DNA of 36,769 nt from an uncultured Verrucomicrobiales bacterium (GCA_946480965.1 CAMLMI010000008.1:1-36769); one strand, 5' to 3'; counted from the stretch's first letter, positions 24,075 to 33,012 are shown. Notes: generated by a model from the sequence alone, not told the origin. Program-made: numbers and translations.

Positions 24075-25352
24075 ATGAAGAAAATTCTGATCATCGAAGA
24101 CGACACCATCACGGCGAACGTCTACAGCAACCGCTTCCGGGTGGAAGGCTTCCAGGTGGAGGTCGCCCCGGACGGCGAGGCGGGGCTCGCGCTCGTGAAG
24201 TCGTTCACCCCCGACATCGTGACATGCGACCTCATGATGCCGAAGCGCAACGGCGTGGAGGTCATCACCGCGCTCCGCGCCGATCCCGCCACGCGCTCGA
24301 TCCCCATCATCGTCTTCTCCAACTCCTACCTCAGCTCCATGATCAAGGATGCTTGGGCGGCGGGAGCCACCAAGTGCCTGTCCAAGGCCGACTGCACGCC
24401 CAAGCACCTGATCGAGGTCATCCAGAATCTCCTCGCGGCCAAGGCCGGCGGTGCCTCGACCAACGTCACCGCCCTGCCCGGATCGACCCAGTTCCTCGGC
24501 CGTGCCCAGGCGGTCGTGGGCGCGACCGCGTTCGTGGCCCGGCCCACCGGCCTTTCCGCCCCGTCCGGCAACACCTCGGCCGGGGCCATGTCCGGCGACC
24601 GGGGCGACGCCGAGGTGATGATGCAGGCGCTCCTGCGGAAGAACTTCTTCGAGAACACGCCCAAGGAGATGACCGTCTTCCGCTCCATCATGTCCTCGCT
24701 GAACAAGACCGAGGATCTCATGGCCCGTCCACAGGCCATGATGGATCTGGCCCGACGGATGAAGACGCTCTCCAGCGCCGCTGGAATGCTCTCCTTCCGC
24801 GTCTTCGCCACGCTCTCTTCGGCCATGGAGGCCTTTGCCCGCGAGCTGACCGAGAAGCCCGAGCAGATCAACACCTCCAGCCTCCGCACCCTGGTGCAGG
24901 CCGTCGATTTCCTGCCCGTGCTCCTGGAGCAATGCCATCTGCCCGAGGCGACGACGAATCTCTCCCCGCACATCCTCGTGGTGGACGACGAGCCGGTCTC
25001 GCGCCGCGCGCTCGTCACCGCCCTGGGCCGGGCCGATCTCCGGTGCATCCAGGTGGACGATCCCGCGCTGGCCTTCCGGTTGGTGGAGCAGAACTCCTTC
25101 GACCTCATCTTCACCGACGTCGAGATGCCCGGCATGAGCGGTTTCGACCTCTGCTCCAAGATCCGCACCTTGCCCGACGCGGCCCGCACCCCGGTCATCT
25201 TCGTCACGAGCAACACCGACTTCTCCAGCCGTGCCAAGTCCACGCTCAGCGGCGGCAGCGACTTCATCGGCAAGCCCTTCCTCTTCATGGAAGTCGCCGT
25301 CAAGGCGCTCACCCACTACCTGCGCTCGCGCGACGTGGGCGCGGGCCGCTGA
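24075..25352 (+). CDS. response regulator with REC, degenerate HPt-like and REC domains
   Basis: 425 residues from ATG 24075 (24057 is also in frame). REC1 (2-118) has D9/D10, phospho-site D52 (TCDLMMPKRNG) and K104, followed by Ala instead of the common Pro. Residues about 125-180 are a low-complexity Ala/Gly/Ser/Thr linker. A helical domain (about 182-285) looks like HPt, but the motif is RRMKTLSSAAGML, with Lys230 where the phosphorylatable His is expected. REC2 (298-417) has D304/D305, D348 (TDVEMPGMSG), T378 and K400-P401. No output domain is present, so it may signal by protein interaction. No kinase gene is adjacent. Confidence 0.88.
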   Translation: MKKILIIEDDTITANVYSNRFRVEGFQVEVAPDGEAGLALVKSFTPDIVTCDLMMPKRNGVEVITALRADPATRSIPIIVFSNSYLSSMIKDAWAAGATKCLSKADCTPKHLIEVIQNLLAAKAGGASTNVTALPGSTQFLGRAQAVVGATAFVARPTGLSAPSGNTSAGAMSGDRGDAEVMMQALLRKNFFENTPKEMTVFRSIMSSLNKTEDLMARPQAMMDLARRMKTLSSAAGMLSFRVFATLSSAMEAFARELTEKPEQINTSSLRTLVQAVDFLPVLLEQCHLPEATTNLSPHILVVDDEPVSRRALVTALGRADLRCIQVDDPALAFRLVEQNSFDLIFTDVEMPGMSGFDLCSKIRTLPDAARTPVIFVTSNTDFSSRAKSTLSGGSDFIGKPFLFMEVAVKALTHYLRSRDVGAGR

Positions 25353-25358
25353 ACGCCG

Positions 25359-25383
25359 CGTAGCGCCGGCGTCTCGTCGGCCG
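25359..25383. repeat. decayed hairpin resembling the 18981 element
   Basis: CGTAGCGC begins at 25359 as at 18981, and GCCGGCG (from 25365) pairs with CGTCGGC across a 3-nt loop with one G-T wobble. It could be a partial or drifted copy of the same intergenic repeat class. It lies just after the REC-HPt-REC gene. Confidence 0.4.
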
Positions 25384-25502
25384 TGTCGCCAGCGTCGTGG
25401 TTGCCGGGGCGCGCTCCGACCGTTCGGCCGAAGCGTTCGTCCGCATTCCGACCGCCACTCGCCGCGTGACAAGATGCCCGGTTGCGGCACCGTCGGCCCC
25501 TC

Positions 25503-26426
25503 ATGTTGCCGGCCATCCTGACCACGATCCTGTTCTCGCTCTCCGCCCTCTTCGGCGGACGGGTGAGTCGCATGATCAGCGGCACGGAGGCCAATTTCTG
25601 GCGCCTGAGCGTGGCCACGGTCTTCCTCGGAGCCTACGCCTTCACCCTGGGCCAAGGGCTGGAAGGCGCGGCCTTTCCGTGGCTGCTGCTCTCGGGCTTC
25701 ATCGGCTTCGGCATCGGCGATCTCACCTGGTTCCAGGCATTGCCGCGCATCGGTTCCCGGCTGGGATTGCTCATGGTGAACTGCATCGCCGCGCCCGTGG
25801 CTTCGCTCATCGACTGGGCCTGGCTCGGCACGGTGCTGACTCCGCTCCAAATGCTCTGTTCCGTGGTGACGTTGACCGGCGTCGCCATCGCCGTCGCCCC
25901 GCCGAAAGGCGCGCAGCCGCATGGACCGGAGTTCTCCAAGGGGCTCGCTTTCGGCTTCGTCGCCGCCATCGCCCAGGCGGGGGGTGCGGTGCTCAGCCGC
26001 AAGGCGTTCACGATCGCCGAAGCGGCGGGCGATCCGTTGGACGGGATCACCGCGGCCTTCCAGCGCATCACCGCCGGCGTGGCGTTGAGCGGGCTGCTGC
26101 TGCTGTGGTTCAAGCGCCACCACTTCGCGCCCGCGCTGCTCGCGCCGGACGTGCCCGTGCCGCCCGCGCAGCGGCCGCCGTTGGGCAAGATCGCGCCGTG
26201 GGTGGTGCTCAACGCCTTGGCCGGCCCCGCGCTCGGCGTGAGCTGCTTCCAATGGGCGTTGAAGAACTATCCCACGGGCCTCGTGCTCCCCATCGTCGCG
26301 ACCGCGCCCATCGTGGTGATCCCATTCTCCTGGTGGCTCGACGGAGACAAGCCGACGCTCCGCTCCGTCCTTGGCGGCCTCATCGCCGTCGGCGGCGTGG
26401 TGGGGCTGACGATGCTCAAGCCGTGA
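25503..26426 (+). CDS. EamA/DMT-superfamily transporter
   Basis: 307 residues from ATG 25503. About ten hydrophobic segments are arranged as two EamA repeats of five. The first runs from MLPAILTTILFSLSALFGGR to the MLCSVVTLTGVAIAVAPP helix, and the second from FSKGLAFGFVAAIAQAGGAV to the final VLGGLIAVGGVVGLTML. The GIGDLTWFQALPRIGSR loop and SCFQWALKNYPTG are typical of this drug/metabolite-transporter group. Substrate unknown. It converges on the GH42 gene with about 157 bp between, in which no clear terminator was seen. Confidence 0.9.
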   Translation: MLPAILTTILFSLSALFGGRVSRMISGTEANFWRLSVATVFLGAYAFTLGQGLEGAAFPWLLLSGFIGFGIGDLTWFQALPRIGSRLGLLMVNCIAAPVASLIDWAWLGTVLTPLQMLCSVVTLTGVAIAVAPPKGAQPHGPEFSKGLAFGFVAAIAQAGGAVLSRKAFTIAEAAGDPLDGITAAFQRITAGVALSGLLLLWFKRHHFAPALLAPDVPVPPAQRPPLGKIAPWVVLNALAGPALGVSCFQWALKNYPTGLVLPIVATAPIVVIPFSWWLDGDKPTLRSVLGGLIAVGGVVGLTMLKP

Positions 26427-26583
26427 AGCCGGGGCATCCCCTGACAGGGATCGGTCCGGAGAAAGATCCAGACGAAGGCAAGGACGAGGAAGCCGCGTGG
26501 CGATGGAGCCGGAGAGCGTCCCCCATTGAACGCCCTCCGGCTCGCCGCGCCGGGCGGTCTGCGGGCCATGTCGGCGGGAGGGC

Positions 26584-28701
26584 TCAGGACATGGCCGCGA
26601 CTTCGACCCGGCTGGCCGCGACGGCCGTTGTGCCGGGTAGGCCCAACGCGCGCGGGTGTTCGTCCAGCACCAGGATGCCGTGGGGCGGCAGGTCGTAGGT
26701 GCCGGTGAAGGTCCTCCCCGTGAGGAAGTCGTGCATCGGTTTGTAGAACTGGATGCGGACGGGGGAGTTCTGGTGGTTCAACAGGAAATACACCTTGGAG
26801 TCCGGCCCTTGGCGGAGGCTGACCTCGACTGTGTCGGGCACTTTCAGCAGCGGGAAGAGGTTCGCCAGGCCGCGCAGCCAGACGACGAGATCGTAGTAGA
26901 ACGCCTGGTGGCTGGCGAACCCGATGTAGATGGCGCGGCCGTTGCCGTAGCTGTTCATCGTCATGGCCGGGCGGTTCGCGTAGAAGTCCCGGGTGAAGAT
27001 GCCCAGGACCTGCGCGCCGAGGGGCTTGATCACGTCGCACCAGAGCTGGGCGGGATGGAGGGCGGAGACGTGGAAGTCGCCCTTGAAGCTGAGATGGTTG
27101 TCCTCGCCCGGGTGCAGCGGATCGAACTCCTCGACCTCGATGCCGAAGACATCGGTCATCTCGTTCGGCATCCCGGTGTCGGGCACGATGTGGTTCTCGT
27201 CGAAGAGCCCGGTGTTGCAGGTGGCGACGAGGGTGCCGCCGTTCTCGACGTAGAGCCGGAGCGCGTCGGCCTCCGCGCCGCTGAGCATCTGGAGCGAGGG
27301 GGCGATGACGATCTTGTATTTGGAGAGGTCCTCCAGCGGCTGGGCGAAATCGACGGGGATGTTCCGGTCGTGGAGCGCGGTGTGGAAAAGGTGGATATGG
27401 TCGCGGAGCCTGAAGTGCTTGTTCGGCTGCATGGGCAGCATCTGGCTCCAGTCGCTGTCGTGGTTGAAGAGGATGGCGGTCTCGGCCACGACCTTCGTGT
27501 TCTTGATGATCGGATCGAGCAGCTTCATCTCCGCGCCGATCTGCTTCACCTCGTGATAGACGCGGTTGTCGCCGCGGCCGTCGTGGGTGAGCACGCCGCC
27601 GTAGAACTGCTCGGAGCCGATGCGGGGTTGGCGCCAGAAGAAGTAGAAGAGCCCGTTGGCCCCGCGCGACACGACCTGGTAGGCAAAGAGACGGATGACG
27701 CCGGGACGCACGAGGGAGTTCACGTCGAGCCAGTTCACCTGGCCGGCCTTCTGTTCGATGACCCAGAAGCCGCTGTTCACGTCGCCCGGCAAACGGGTCG
27801 TGCCCTTCTTCAACGAGCGGAAGATGTCCACCTCGCAGGCGTTTTCGGCGGAGCGGGTCTTGATCGTCGCGTTGCAGTCGGCGGAGACGAAGTCCAGCAC
27901 GTCGGCCAGGTCGAAGTGGTTGAACTGGCGGCTGAGGGCACGGAGGTTCGTGGTGATCGGCACGAGCGGCGTGACGGAGCGGAGCGTCTCCGCCTGGCAG
28001 CGCATGTAGGCCACGATGGTGTCGCTGGAGAACCGGAACCAATCCATCTGCAGCGCGGGATTGTGGACGGTGGGCGCCATGCGGGGCATGGGAACCTCCT
28101 CGAACTTCCGCACGGTTTGGCCCCAGAAGCGCAGGCCGAGGCAGTCGTTGAGCCGCTCCACGGTCTCGTATTTGGCCTTCAACCAGGCGTGCCAATCGTG
28201 CTCGGTGTCGGCGTTGAAGGAGGATTCGGTGAGGTGCCCGCCGATGCCGTTGTCGAGCTGCCAAGCGATGAGGGCGGGATGGTCGCCGAGGTTCTGGGCG
28301 ACGGCGCGGACGATCTTCTTGCTGTAGTCCCAGTAGGCATCGCTGTTCAGCGAATAGGCGTGGCGCGTGCCGGCGTGGAGGGTCTGGCCCTTTTCGTTGA
28401 CCGGCAGGATGTCGGGATGCTTCCGCGAAAGCCACAGGGGCGGCGCGGCGGTCGGGGTGCCCAACACGACCTGGATGCCGTGCCGGTGCATGAGGTCCAT
28501 GGCCCGGCGCATCCAGGCGAAGTCGAACTTGCCCTCCTCCGGCTCGTAGAGCCCCCAGGCGAATTCGCCCATGCGCACAGCGTTCACTCCGGCGGCCAGC
28601 ATCAACTCCACGTCACGGCTCCAGCGGGCCTCCGGATCGTCGGCACTTCCAGCATAGGGATAGACCCAATGCTCCGGGTGGTAATCGACTCCGAAGAACA
28701 T
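26584..28701 (-). CDS. GH42-family beta-galactosidase-like protein
   Basis: 705 residues from ATG 28701, where the family's N-terminus starts (MFFGVDYHPEHWVYPYAGSA). Order: GH42 TIM barrel (1-380), trimerisation domain (about 390-600, with DWSQMLPMQPNKHF and YVENGGTLVATCNTG) and a C-terminal beta domain (about 615-690). The nucleophile Glu316 is present in GFWVIEQKAGQVNW. The acid/base Glu normally in WQ.DNE.G is Gly152 here (WQLDNGIGGH); Glu159 lies a few residues on. No signal peptide, so it is probably cytoplasmic. Substrate may be a beta-galactoside or a related sugar, but activity is uncertain. An upstream hairpin with a T-run lies 126 bp before the start. Confidence 0.9.
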   Translation of the reverse strand: MFFGVDYHPEHWVYPYAGSADDPEARWSRDVELMLAAGVNAVRMGEFAWGLYEPEEGKFDFAWMRRAMDLMHRHGIQVVLGTPTAAPPLWLSRKHPDILPVNEKGQTLHAGTRHAYSLNSDAYWDYSKKIVRAVAQNLGDHPALIAWQLDNGIGGHLTESSFNADTEHDWHAWLKAKYETVERLNDCLGLRFWGQTVRKFEEVPMPRMAPTVHNPALQMDWFRFSSDTIVAYMRCQAETLRSVTPLVPITTNLRALSRQFNHFDLADVLDFVSADCNATIKTRSAENACEVDIFRSLKKGTTRLPGDVNSGFWVIEQKAGQVNWLDVNSLVRPGVIRLFAYQVVSRGANGLFYFFWRQPRIGSEQFYGGVLTHDGRGDNRVYHEVKQIGAEMKLLDPIIKNTKVVAETAILFNHDSDWSQMLPMQPNKHFRLRDHIHLFHTALHDRNIPVDFAQPLEDLSKYKIVIAPSLQMLSGAEADALRLYVENGGTLVATCNTGLFDENHIVPDTGMPNEMTDVFGIEVEEFDPLHPGEDNHLSFKGDFHVSALHPAQLWCDVIKPLGAQVLGIFTRDFYANRPAMTMNSYGNGRAIYIGFASHQAFYYDLVVWLRGLANLFPLLKVPDTVEVSLRQGPDSKVYFLLNHQNSPVRIQFYKPMHDFLTGRTFTGTYDLPPHGILVLDEHPRALGLPGTTAVAASRVEVAAMS

Positions 28702-28826
28702 AGGTTTTGAGTGGTTAGAAGTTTTTGGGGAACTGTTGTCGGGTATACGCCCGCCTTGGGAAGGGCTCAACGGGTAAAGCCGACGCACACCCGGGCACAC
28801 CGTCCGGACACGGTTCCTTGATCGCG

Positions 28827-28850
28827 AAGAAAAGCCCCCATTTATGGGGG
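28827..28850 (-). terminator. terminator-like hairpin upstream of the GH42 gene
   Basis: On the minus strand CCCCCA-taaa-TGGGGG (stem 28835-28840 with 28845-28850) is followed directly by CTTTTCTT. This is the shape of an intrinsic terminator, placed before the GH42 start and with no recognised gene upstream on that strand. It may be an attenuator or may end a short transcript. The 28702-29173 interval holds this and two more hairpins but no convincing gene. Confidence 0.45.
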
Positions 28851-28923
28851 GATCGAGCGGGTTTTCCCTTTTCGTTAACGATCTTCTGTGCCAGCAGACG
28901 CACAGGAGACCTTGCTGAAGAGC

Positions 28924-28953
28924 CTGTGGTGTGATCCGCTCCGCACACCACAG
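28924..28953. repeat. perfect 10-bp inverted repeat in the divergent intergenic region
   Basis: CTGTGGTGTG (28924-28933) and CACACCACAG (28944-28953) flank a 10-nt spacer. The size, symmetry and position between two divergent genes fit an operator for a dimeric regulator or an RNA stem-loop. The regulator is unknown. Confidence 0.5.
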
Positions 28954-29104
28954 AACGCGGGTCTTTCATCACCGGGATCGTTGTCGGCCATGCCGCCCAG
29001 ATTACCGGCGCAGGAGCGTCCGAAGGAGGCGGCTCCCCTGACCCGGGTTCACGGTCGAACCGCAACGCATATCCATCGAGCCGGTGCCACGCCGGACGCG
29101 CGCT

Positions 29105-29132
29105 TTCGCCGAAACGTAACGGCTTCGGCGAA
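29105..29132. repeat. 9-bp inverted repeat before the large secreted protein
   Basis: TTCGCCGAA (29105-29113) and TTCGGCGAA (29124-29132) pair perfectly around 10 nt (acgtaacggc). It lies 41 bp before the start codon of the gene at 29174 and could be an operator or a 5'-UTR stem. Confidence 0.45.
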
Positions 29133-29173
29133 GGTTCGTGCCCGGGGAGACACAGGTTCAGCCGCTGCACATC

Positions 29174-32041
29174 ATGACTACCTCCAACCTCTACCGAACC
29201 ACCGCTCCGCCGCCGCTGCTCCTCACCCCCACGCTGCTCGCTTGCCTCGCGGGCCAATTGTTGGCCGCTCCGGCCGGTCCCGCGCCGCAGGTTCCGGACG
29301 GCGGCAGCGCGCCCGGAGCCTACCCCAACACCTCGGTCACGGCCGTGAACATCCTGGCCAAGGGCAGCACCACGTTTAACAGCAACGTGGAGATCACCGG
29401 CTTCGACGGCCAAGGGCCCATCGGCTGGTCGGTCACGAAATACAACCGCGGCGATCTCGCCGTGCGCTTCGCCCCGGCCAATCCGACCGCCGCCGTGACC
29501 AACCTGAACAAGGGCTTCATCGACTTCACCGACACCGCCTCCGGCGCGGCCAGCCACACGTGGCGGCCGAACCGCGAACGCGGCGTCATCATCCCCACCG
29601 CGCGGCAGAACGGGCCGATCAACTGGAACGACGGAGAGGGCGCGTTCTTCCCGACCGTGGGCCTGTCCTGGGCCTCCTCCGGTCCGGGCTACAACATGCT
29701 CGACGGCTCCTTCGGCAACGGAGACGTGGACATCAACACCGGCCGTGCGGGCACGCACGCCTCCAGCCCGGAGGCGAACTTCGCCTTCTCCGTGACGTGG
29801 TTTCCCTTCGACCAGGGTTGGATCGGCGGCGATGTGGGCACGCCCGTCATCGGCGATCCGAACGGGGTCCTGCCCGACGGCTCCGGTCGCTGGAGCGCGC
29901 CCAACGCCCATTCCGCCGGCATCACCGCCGGCATGATCCAATGGCAGATCTCCTCCATTAGCGGCACCTATGGCGGCTTGGCGACGGTGACGCTTCCGGG
30001 CGTCGATTCGCTGGAGGACGGCATGATCTTCGCCACCTCCACCGATGGCGGCAGCGACGTGAACATCGTCGGCGTGCTGCCTTCCCCCGGCGGCACGAAC
30101 TGGATCGTCACCATCCGCGAAGATTCCGAGACCACGGCCGACACGCTCGCCGTCGATGGCCAGTCGGAATTCCAGTTCGTCTATGTTCCCTTCAACGCCC
30201 AGCGCCTCGTCGGCGGCCACATCGTCGGCACGACCGGCGCGAAGCGGAAAGCGGCCGGCGACTTCACCGTCGTCCGCACCGCCGTCGGCACCTATGAGCT
30301 GACCATCCCGGGCAAGACCGGCGCCGATGGCGCGCTCCTGCTCCAGGTGGCCGACCAGGAAACGGGCACGACCGACACGCTCGCTTCCCGCGCCTTCCTC
30401 TCCTACCAGTATTCGGGCGGGAAGTTCGTCATCCAGTCGCGCAAGACCACCTCGGAAACGACCGCCGATCTGGCGGACGCGAGCTTCTACGTGGCCTGGG
30501 TGGACTTCGCCAATCCGCTCGCCATGCCGGAGGCTCCGGTGTTCCGCAGCCAGGGCCCGACGCGGTTCAGCGCCGACGGCGTCGTCGCGCAGGAAGCCAA
30601 CGTGGCCGCCCACACCACCGAGCCCGAAGTGCTCGTGACCACGATCGACTCCGCCAACGCCGGCGGATGGATCGATCCCGAGACGCAGCAGGGGGCTTTC
30701 GGCGCGGTCGTCGGCCGGTTCTACGATCCCCGCACGCTCGCCCCGACCTCCGAGCCCTTCCTCATCATCGCCAATTCCGCCGGCGCGGTGTCCAAGCACG
30801 ACGTGAAGTTCAACCCCGTGAGCAAGCAATACGTCGTCGCGGCCAAGGCCAATGCCCGCGGCACGACGGGGGCCAACGTCGTCGTCCTCGCCACGGTCAA
30901 CCCCGGCCCGGTGGTTGAAGGCGTTTCCCAGGTGGCCACCAGCGTCGTCCACAACGCCGCCGCCGACAGCAACTACGACGACGTGGCCGTGGCCGTGAGC
31001 TCGGCCAACGGCAACATCCTCCTGGCCGCCGAACGCGCCTTCACCGGCGAAGGCGAGGGCGTCATCGGAATGCTCTTCGACAGGGATCTCAAAGGTCTGG
31101 TCACCACCGAAGCGCGCCTCGACCGGCTCCAGGCCACCGGCGACGAAGATGATCCGGACGTGACTTACCTGCCCGGTCGCGACGTGTTCCTCTACGTCGC
31201 CAACACCGATCTCGCGGGCGGGCTCGTCAACCGCATCGCGGCTTCCGTCATCCAGACCACGCCGCTCAACAACGCGCTCCAGACCACGGTGGAACAGCCC
31301 ATCGGCGACGGACTGCCCGACGGACGCGCCGAAGGCCATCCCGCCACGATCGAGAACCCGTTCAATGGCCAGCTCATCACCGCCTACGATGCCGGCAACG
31401 GCACCGCCGTGGGCGAGCTCTCCTACTTCACCCTGGGAACCGCCCCGGGCTACACGCTCACCTCGGCCCGCGCTGAGACGAACTACCTGAACGGCGCCAA
31501 TGGCGATCCCTTCAACCACCAGCATCCGCAGATGGCGGCCGATCCCGTCTCCGGCCTGATCGTCGTCGGGTTCAACGCCACCGGCAGCTCGGTCGGTCTC
31601 CCGTCGGGCTACGCGTATCAGGCGCTCGGACCCGACGGCGCGCCGTTGCCCGGACCTTTCTCGACGCCTTCGTTCCTGGCCGATGCGCCGGGCGGCCTAG
31701 GCACTTCGGTGGGCTACCACACGCTGCGCTATTCGCCCGTGAGCGGCTCGTTCCTCGCGGTCTTCGCCAGCAGCGCGGGCCACGCGTATCTTGCCTCGCT
31801 CCTGCCCGCCTCCTCGCACCTGTCCGTGACGGTTCCGTCCCTCGTCGTCTCCCGGCAGCAGGCCAACGTGTCCGTCTCCTGGCCCGCCAATGCGACCGGA
31901 TTCACCCTCCAGTCCACCCCCGGACTGAGCCCGGCGAACTGGCAGCCAGCCGGCGGCACCCCGACCCAGAGCAACGGCACCAACACCCTGACGGTGCCCG
32001 CCACGGACCCGATCCGCCTCTTCCGGTTGGTCAGACCGTAA
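29174..32041 (+). CDS. large secreted protein of unknown function with Ig-like C-terminal module
   Basis: 955 residues from ATG 29174, chosen for the hydrophobic leader MTTSNLYRTTAPPPLLLTPT, ending near LLAAPAG. No catalytic family recognised. The first 330 residues are beta-rich, with GFDGQGPIGWSVTKYNRGDL and WFPFDQGWIGGDVGTP. The middle has repeated short segments that look like a beta-propeller or sandwich (VEVLVTTID-type strands, FYDPRTLAPTSEPFLI, HQHPQMAADPVSGLIVVGFN). The last 70 residues (NVSVSWPANATGFTLQSTPG ... IRLFRLVRP) match the module ending the lectin and beta-helix proteins here. A strong terminator follows 24 bp after the stop. It diverges from GH42 across a hairpin-rich interval. 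Confidence 0.85.
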   Translation: MTTSNLYRTTAPPPLLLTPTLLACLAGQLLAAPAGPAPQVPDGGSAPGAYPNTSVTAVNILAKGSTTFNSNVEITGFDGQGPIGWSVTKYNRGDLAVRFAPANPTAAVTNLNKGFIDFTDTASGAASHTWRPNRERGVIIPTARQNGPINWNDGEGAFFPTVGLSWASSGPGYNMLDGSFGNGDVDINTGRAGTHASSPEANFAFSVTWFPFDQGWIGGDVGTPVIGDPNGVLPDGSGRWSAPNAHSAGITAGMIQWQISSISGTYGGLATVTLPGVDSLEDGMIFATSTDGGSDVNIVGVLPSPGGTNWIVTIREDSETTADTLAVDGQSEFQFVYVPFNAQRLVGGHIVGTTGAKRKAAGDFTVVRTAVGTYELTIPGKTGADGALLLQVADQETGTTDTLASRAFLSYQYSGGKFVIQSRKTTSETTADLADASFYVAWVDFANPLAMPEAPVFRSQGPTRFSADGVVAQEANVAAHTTEPEVLVTTIDSANAGGWIDPETQQGAFGAVVGRFYDPRTLAPTSEPFLIIANSAGAVSKHDVKFNPVSKQYVVAAKANARGTTGANVVVLATVNPGPVVEGVSQVATSVVHNAAADSNYDDVAVAVSSANGNILLAAERAFTGEGEGVIGMLFDRDLKGLVTTEARLDRLQATGDEDDPDVTYLPGRDVFLYVANTDLAGGLVNRIAASVIQTTPLNNALQTTVEQPIGDGLPDGRAEGHPATIENPFNGQLITAYDAGNGTAVGELSYFTLGTAPGYTLTSARAETNYLNGANGDPFNHQHPQMAADPVSGLIVVGFNATGSSVGLPSGYAYQALGPDGAPLPGPFSTPSFLADAPGGLGTSVGYHTLRYSPVSGSFLAVFASSAGHAYLASLLPASSHLSVTVPSLVVSRQQANVSVSWPANATGFTLQSTPGLSPANWQPAGGTPTQSNGTNTLTVPATDPIRLFRLVRP

Positions 32042-32064
32042 GCCGCATTCCGCAACATCGCGCA

Positions 32065-32099
32065 ACGGGGCCGGAGGAAACTCCGGCCCCGTCTTTTTT
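32065..32099 (+). terminator. intrinsic terminator of the large secreted protein gene
   Basis: ACGGGGCCGGAG (32065-32076) pairs perfectly with CTCCGGCCCCGT (32081-32092) around a GAAA tetraloop, followed by CTTTTTT. This is the clearest rho-independent terminator in the window. Confidence 0.95.
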
Positions 32100-32173
32100 C
32101 ACCGCTTCCACCCGGGTCAGCTTTCTTCTGGTGAATCGGTCCTGCGACGGCTTCGGGCTTGTTCCCTCTAAAA

Positions 32174-32191
32174 ATGTCACTTAAACGTAAC
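32174..32191 (+). promoter_or_regulatory. Pho-box-like direct heptamers
   Basis: ATGTCAC (32174-32180) and ACGTAAC (32185-32191) are separated by TTAA, an 11-bp step. The same kinds of heptamer (TGTCAC, CGTAAC) appear 11 bp apart before the porin-pst operon. The site is 52 bp before the membrane-protein start in an AT-rich stretch that probably holds its promoter. Assignment is tentative. Confidence 0.3.
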
Positions 32192-32242
32192 TTCAGCCCA
32201 AGGAGTATCTAAGGCGCCCAACCATCCCCATCCATTTCCTGC

Positions 32243-33012
32243 ATGAACGCTCCCGAAGCTCCGTCCGTCGCGGTTGCTCCCTCCGAAGCCAAACCCGTCC
32301 AGGCCGAGTTCCGCTGTCGGCTCTCGCCGAAGAAGGTCTTCTGCGGCTTTGTCGCCGTCATCCTCGGGTTGTTGGTCTTGGGAACGCTGGCGATGGAGAT
32401 GAAGCGCCGCACCGGGGCTTACGGGCGGGTGGTCCGGCTCTTCGACCTCGATTCGGAGAACTGTTTCCCCGCGTGGTATTCGTCCTTGGCCCTGGCGGTG
32501 GCGGGCGGCGTCTCGGCCGTCGTTGCGCTGCGTGAACGGCAGCACCCGGGCCGGATGCCGTGGCATTGGATGGGGCTTTCGGCGGGGTTCCTTTTCCTCT
32601 CTGCCGACGAGACGGCGATGGTCCATGAATATCTCATGTCGGGCGACGCGTTGGGCATCAAGGGCGAGGGCCTGCTGTTCCGGAAATGGGTCATCCCGGC
32701 GATCGCGGCGGTGGCGCTATTCGGCGTTTCCTACCTGCGGTTCGTCTGGCGTTTGCCCGCGAGGGTCCGTTGGTTGGCGATCCTGGCCGCAGGGCTCTTC
32801 TGCGGCGGCGCCATCGTCTGCGAGATGCTCTCCGGTCCGATCCTCACGGGAGACCCGGTCCAGAACCGGCTCAAGACCGCCTATCTGGTGGAAGTGGTCG
32901 CCGAGGAGGGCCTGGAGATGTTCGGCGTCGCGGTCTGGATCTACGCGCAGCTGCTCTACCTGGCCGACCGTTCCACGGGACCGACGCGGTTCGTGTTGGA
33001 GACGAAAGCCTC

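Noticed and set aside
23805..26252. Long minus-strand open frame opposite the CDF, regulator and EamA genes
   Set aside because: It spans three recognisable plus-strand genes and their gaps without any motif of its own.
28875..28991. 38-codon minus-strand frame before GH42
   Set aside because: Too short and without homology or conserved features visible. Kept only as a possible leader in the findings.
28715..31525. Long minus-strand open frame opposite the large secreted protein
   Set aside because: The plus strand has a signal peptide, the shared C-terminal module and a terminator. The minus frame is low complexity with Gly/Arg/Val/Asp runs.
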